DNA of 64,000 nucleotides from Aureobasidium sp. EXF-3400 (taxonomy: Eukaryota > Ascomycota > Dothideomycetes > Dothideales > Saccotheciaceae): the NCBI GenBank assembly GCA_024195585.1, contig SWBL01000003.1, forward strand, positions 124,001 to 188,000. Direction: 5' to 3'. A program made the translations under genes and the position numbers. Below, piece by piece: positions 63,564-64,000 of this stretch. The first letter of the stretch is position 1; every line of letters starts with the position of its first letter. The notes under the pieces are model-generated. The model saw only the letters and a list, made by a program, of their open reading frames with translations. It ran no database searches and was not told the origin of the DNA.

Positions 63564-64000
63564 GATGGGAAGATGGATGTGATGTTAAGAGATGGTAGTA
63601 GTGCTGGCTATAGCCAAGCTTTCTAATCAATCTCCAGTAGATTGGATTTCGATTCAGATGATTTGCTAAACTTGTCGTCCAGGAGATCAAATTGTTGTAA
63701 TGCTTGGACTGTTATACTGTCACAAGCTTGAAGCGAGAGGCAGAGGATCAGTAAAGACCTCGAGATGTCGTGATGATATGGGGTGAGATTGTGTGGTGAT
63801 TGGGAGAAAGAGAGCAAAAGGAAGGCGTGGTTCAGGACGGCAGCAGCACGACTATGAAGTAGTCCGGGACAACAGCGCCAACAGATTGGATTTGATAGTG
63901 TAGAGAGCCAGCAGCTGCTGAGGCCAAGCCAGACATGGCCGAGCCAGAACATACCCAAAACGGGTTTGATCCAGCACGGTCGAGGATAGCGTGAAAAATC
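63564..64000. promoter_or_regulatory. Upstream region of the GT2 gene
   Basis: 437 bases to the window edge, upstream of the minus-strand GT2 start codon, with CT-rich stretches on the gene's strand. No other gene is supported. Confidence 0.45.

Noticed and set aside
1..64000. CRISPR arrays, prophage or bacterial-type operons
   Set aside because: No regularly spaced repeats of that type, and gene structure is clearly eukaryotic.

Overview
The window is nuclear DNA of a filamentous ascomycete fungus, probably a Dothideomycete (the class is inference). Support: intron-containing genes with short introns (about 49-65 bases, CTAAC/CTGAC-type branch sites), compact spacing, and proteins typical of Pezizomycotina: an NBR1 with PB1, ZZ and FW domains, an Atf1-type bZIP factor, a DUF2417 membrane protein and a surface-growth family-2 glycosyltransferase. 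There are no operons, CRISPR arrays or clear tRNA/rRNA genes. Most genes are housekeeping and are not functionally clustered.
Layout. 1-7562: a G-patch protein cut by the left edge, then the splicing helicase BRR2. 8337-17483: DUF2417 membrane protein, MOT1-type molybdate transporter, an unknown conserved protein, UBC12, mitochondrial ribosomal protein MRPL20 and cytochrome oxidase subunit COX9. 17841-21722: AP-3 mu subunit, U1 snRNP protein C and a small Cys-rich protein. 21723-25197: a gene-poor stretch of about 3.5 kb with a degenerate tandem repeat. 25198-29780: a three-exon unknown gene, proteasome subunit alpha1 and a WKF-domain protein. 30350-35810: gamma-tubulin complex protein GCP3 and the Atf1 bZIP factor. 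37496-41686: unknown protein, COQ7, RTF1. 42956-51075: NBR1 autophagy receptor, Btz/CASC3-like protein, SLY1. 52159-58363: a PNUTS/Ppn1-like PP1 regulator and a pepsin-type protease without a signal peptide. 58977-60002: a decayed gene. 60832-63563: the family-2 glycosyltransferase.
Exon joins were worked out by hand from splice signals and checked for reading frame; joins I could not settle are flagged. RNA-processing and transcription genes recur (BRR2, U1-C, RTF1, PNUTS, Btz, G-patch), as do trafficking and degradation genes (AP-3, SLY1, NBR1, UBC12, proteasome). Several divergent pairs share promoters: BRR2/DUF2417, U1-C/small Cys protein, proteasome alpha1/WKF, COQ7/RTF1 and SLY1/PNUTS.
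The most unusual signal is a three-copy family of short fold-back elements (33400-33549, 37003-37216, 42414-42627). Each has a 113-base palindromic core, and they share CCTCCCC-starting terminal sequences. No coding sequence is involved, and one copy lies about 130 bases upstream of the GCP3 start codon. Other points of note are two GC-AG introns (UBC12 and GCP3), a U1-C gene whose first exon cannot be joined with ordinary splice sites, and a pseudogene whose stop codons are all explainable by C-to-T changes.
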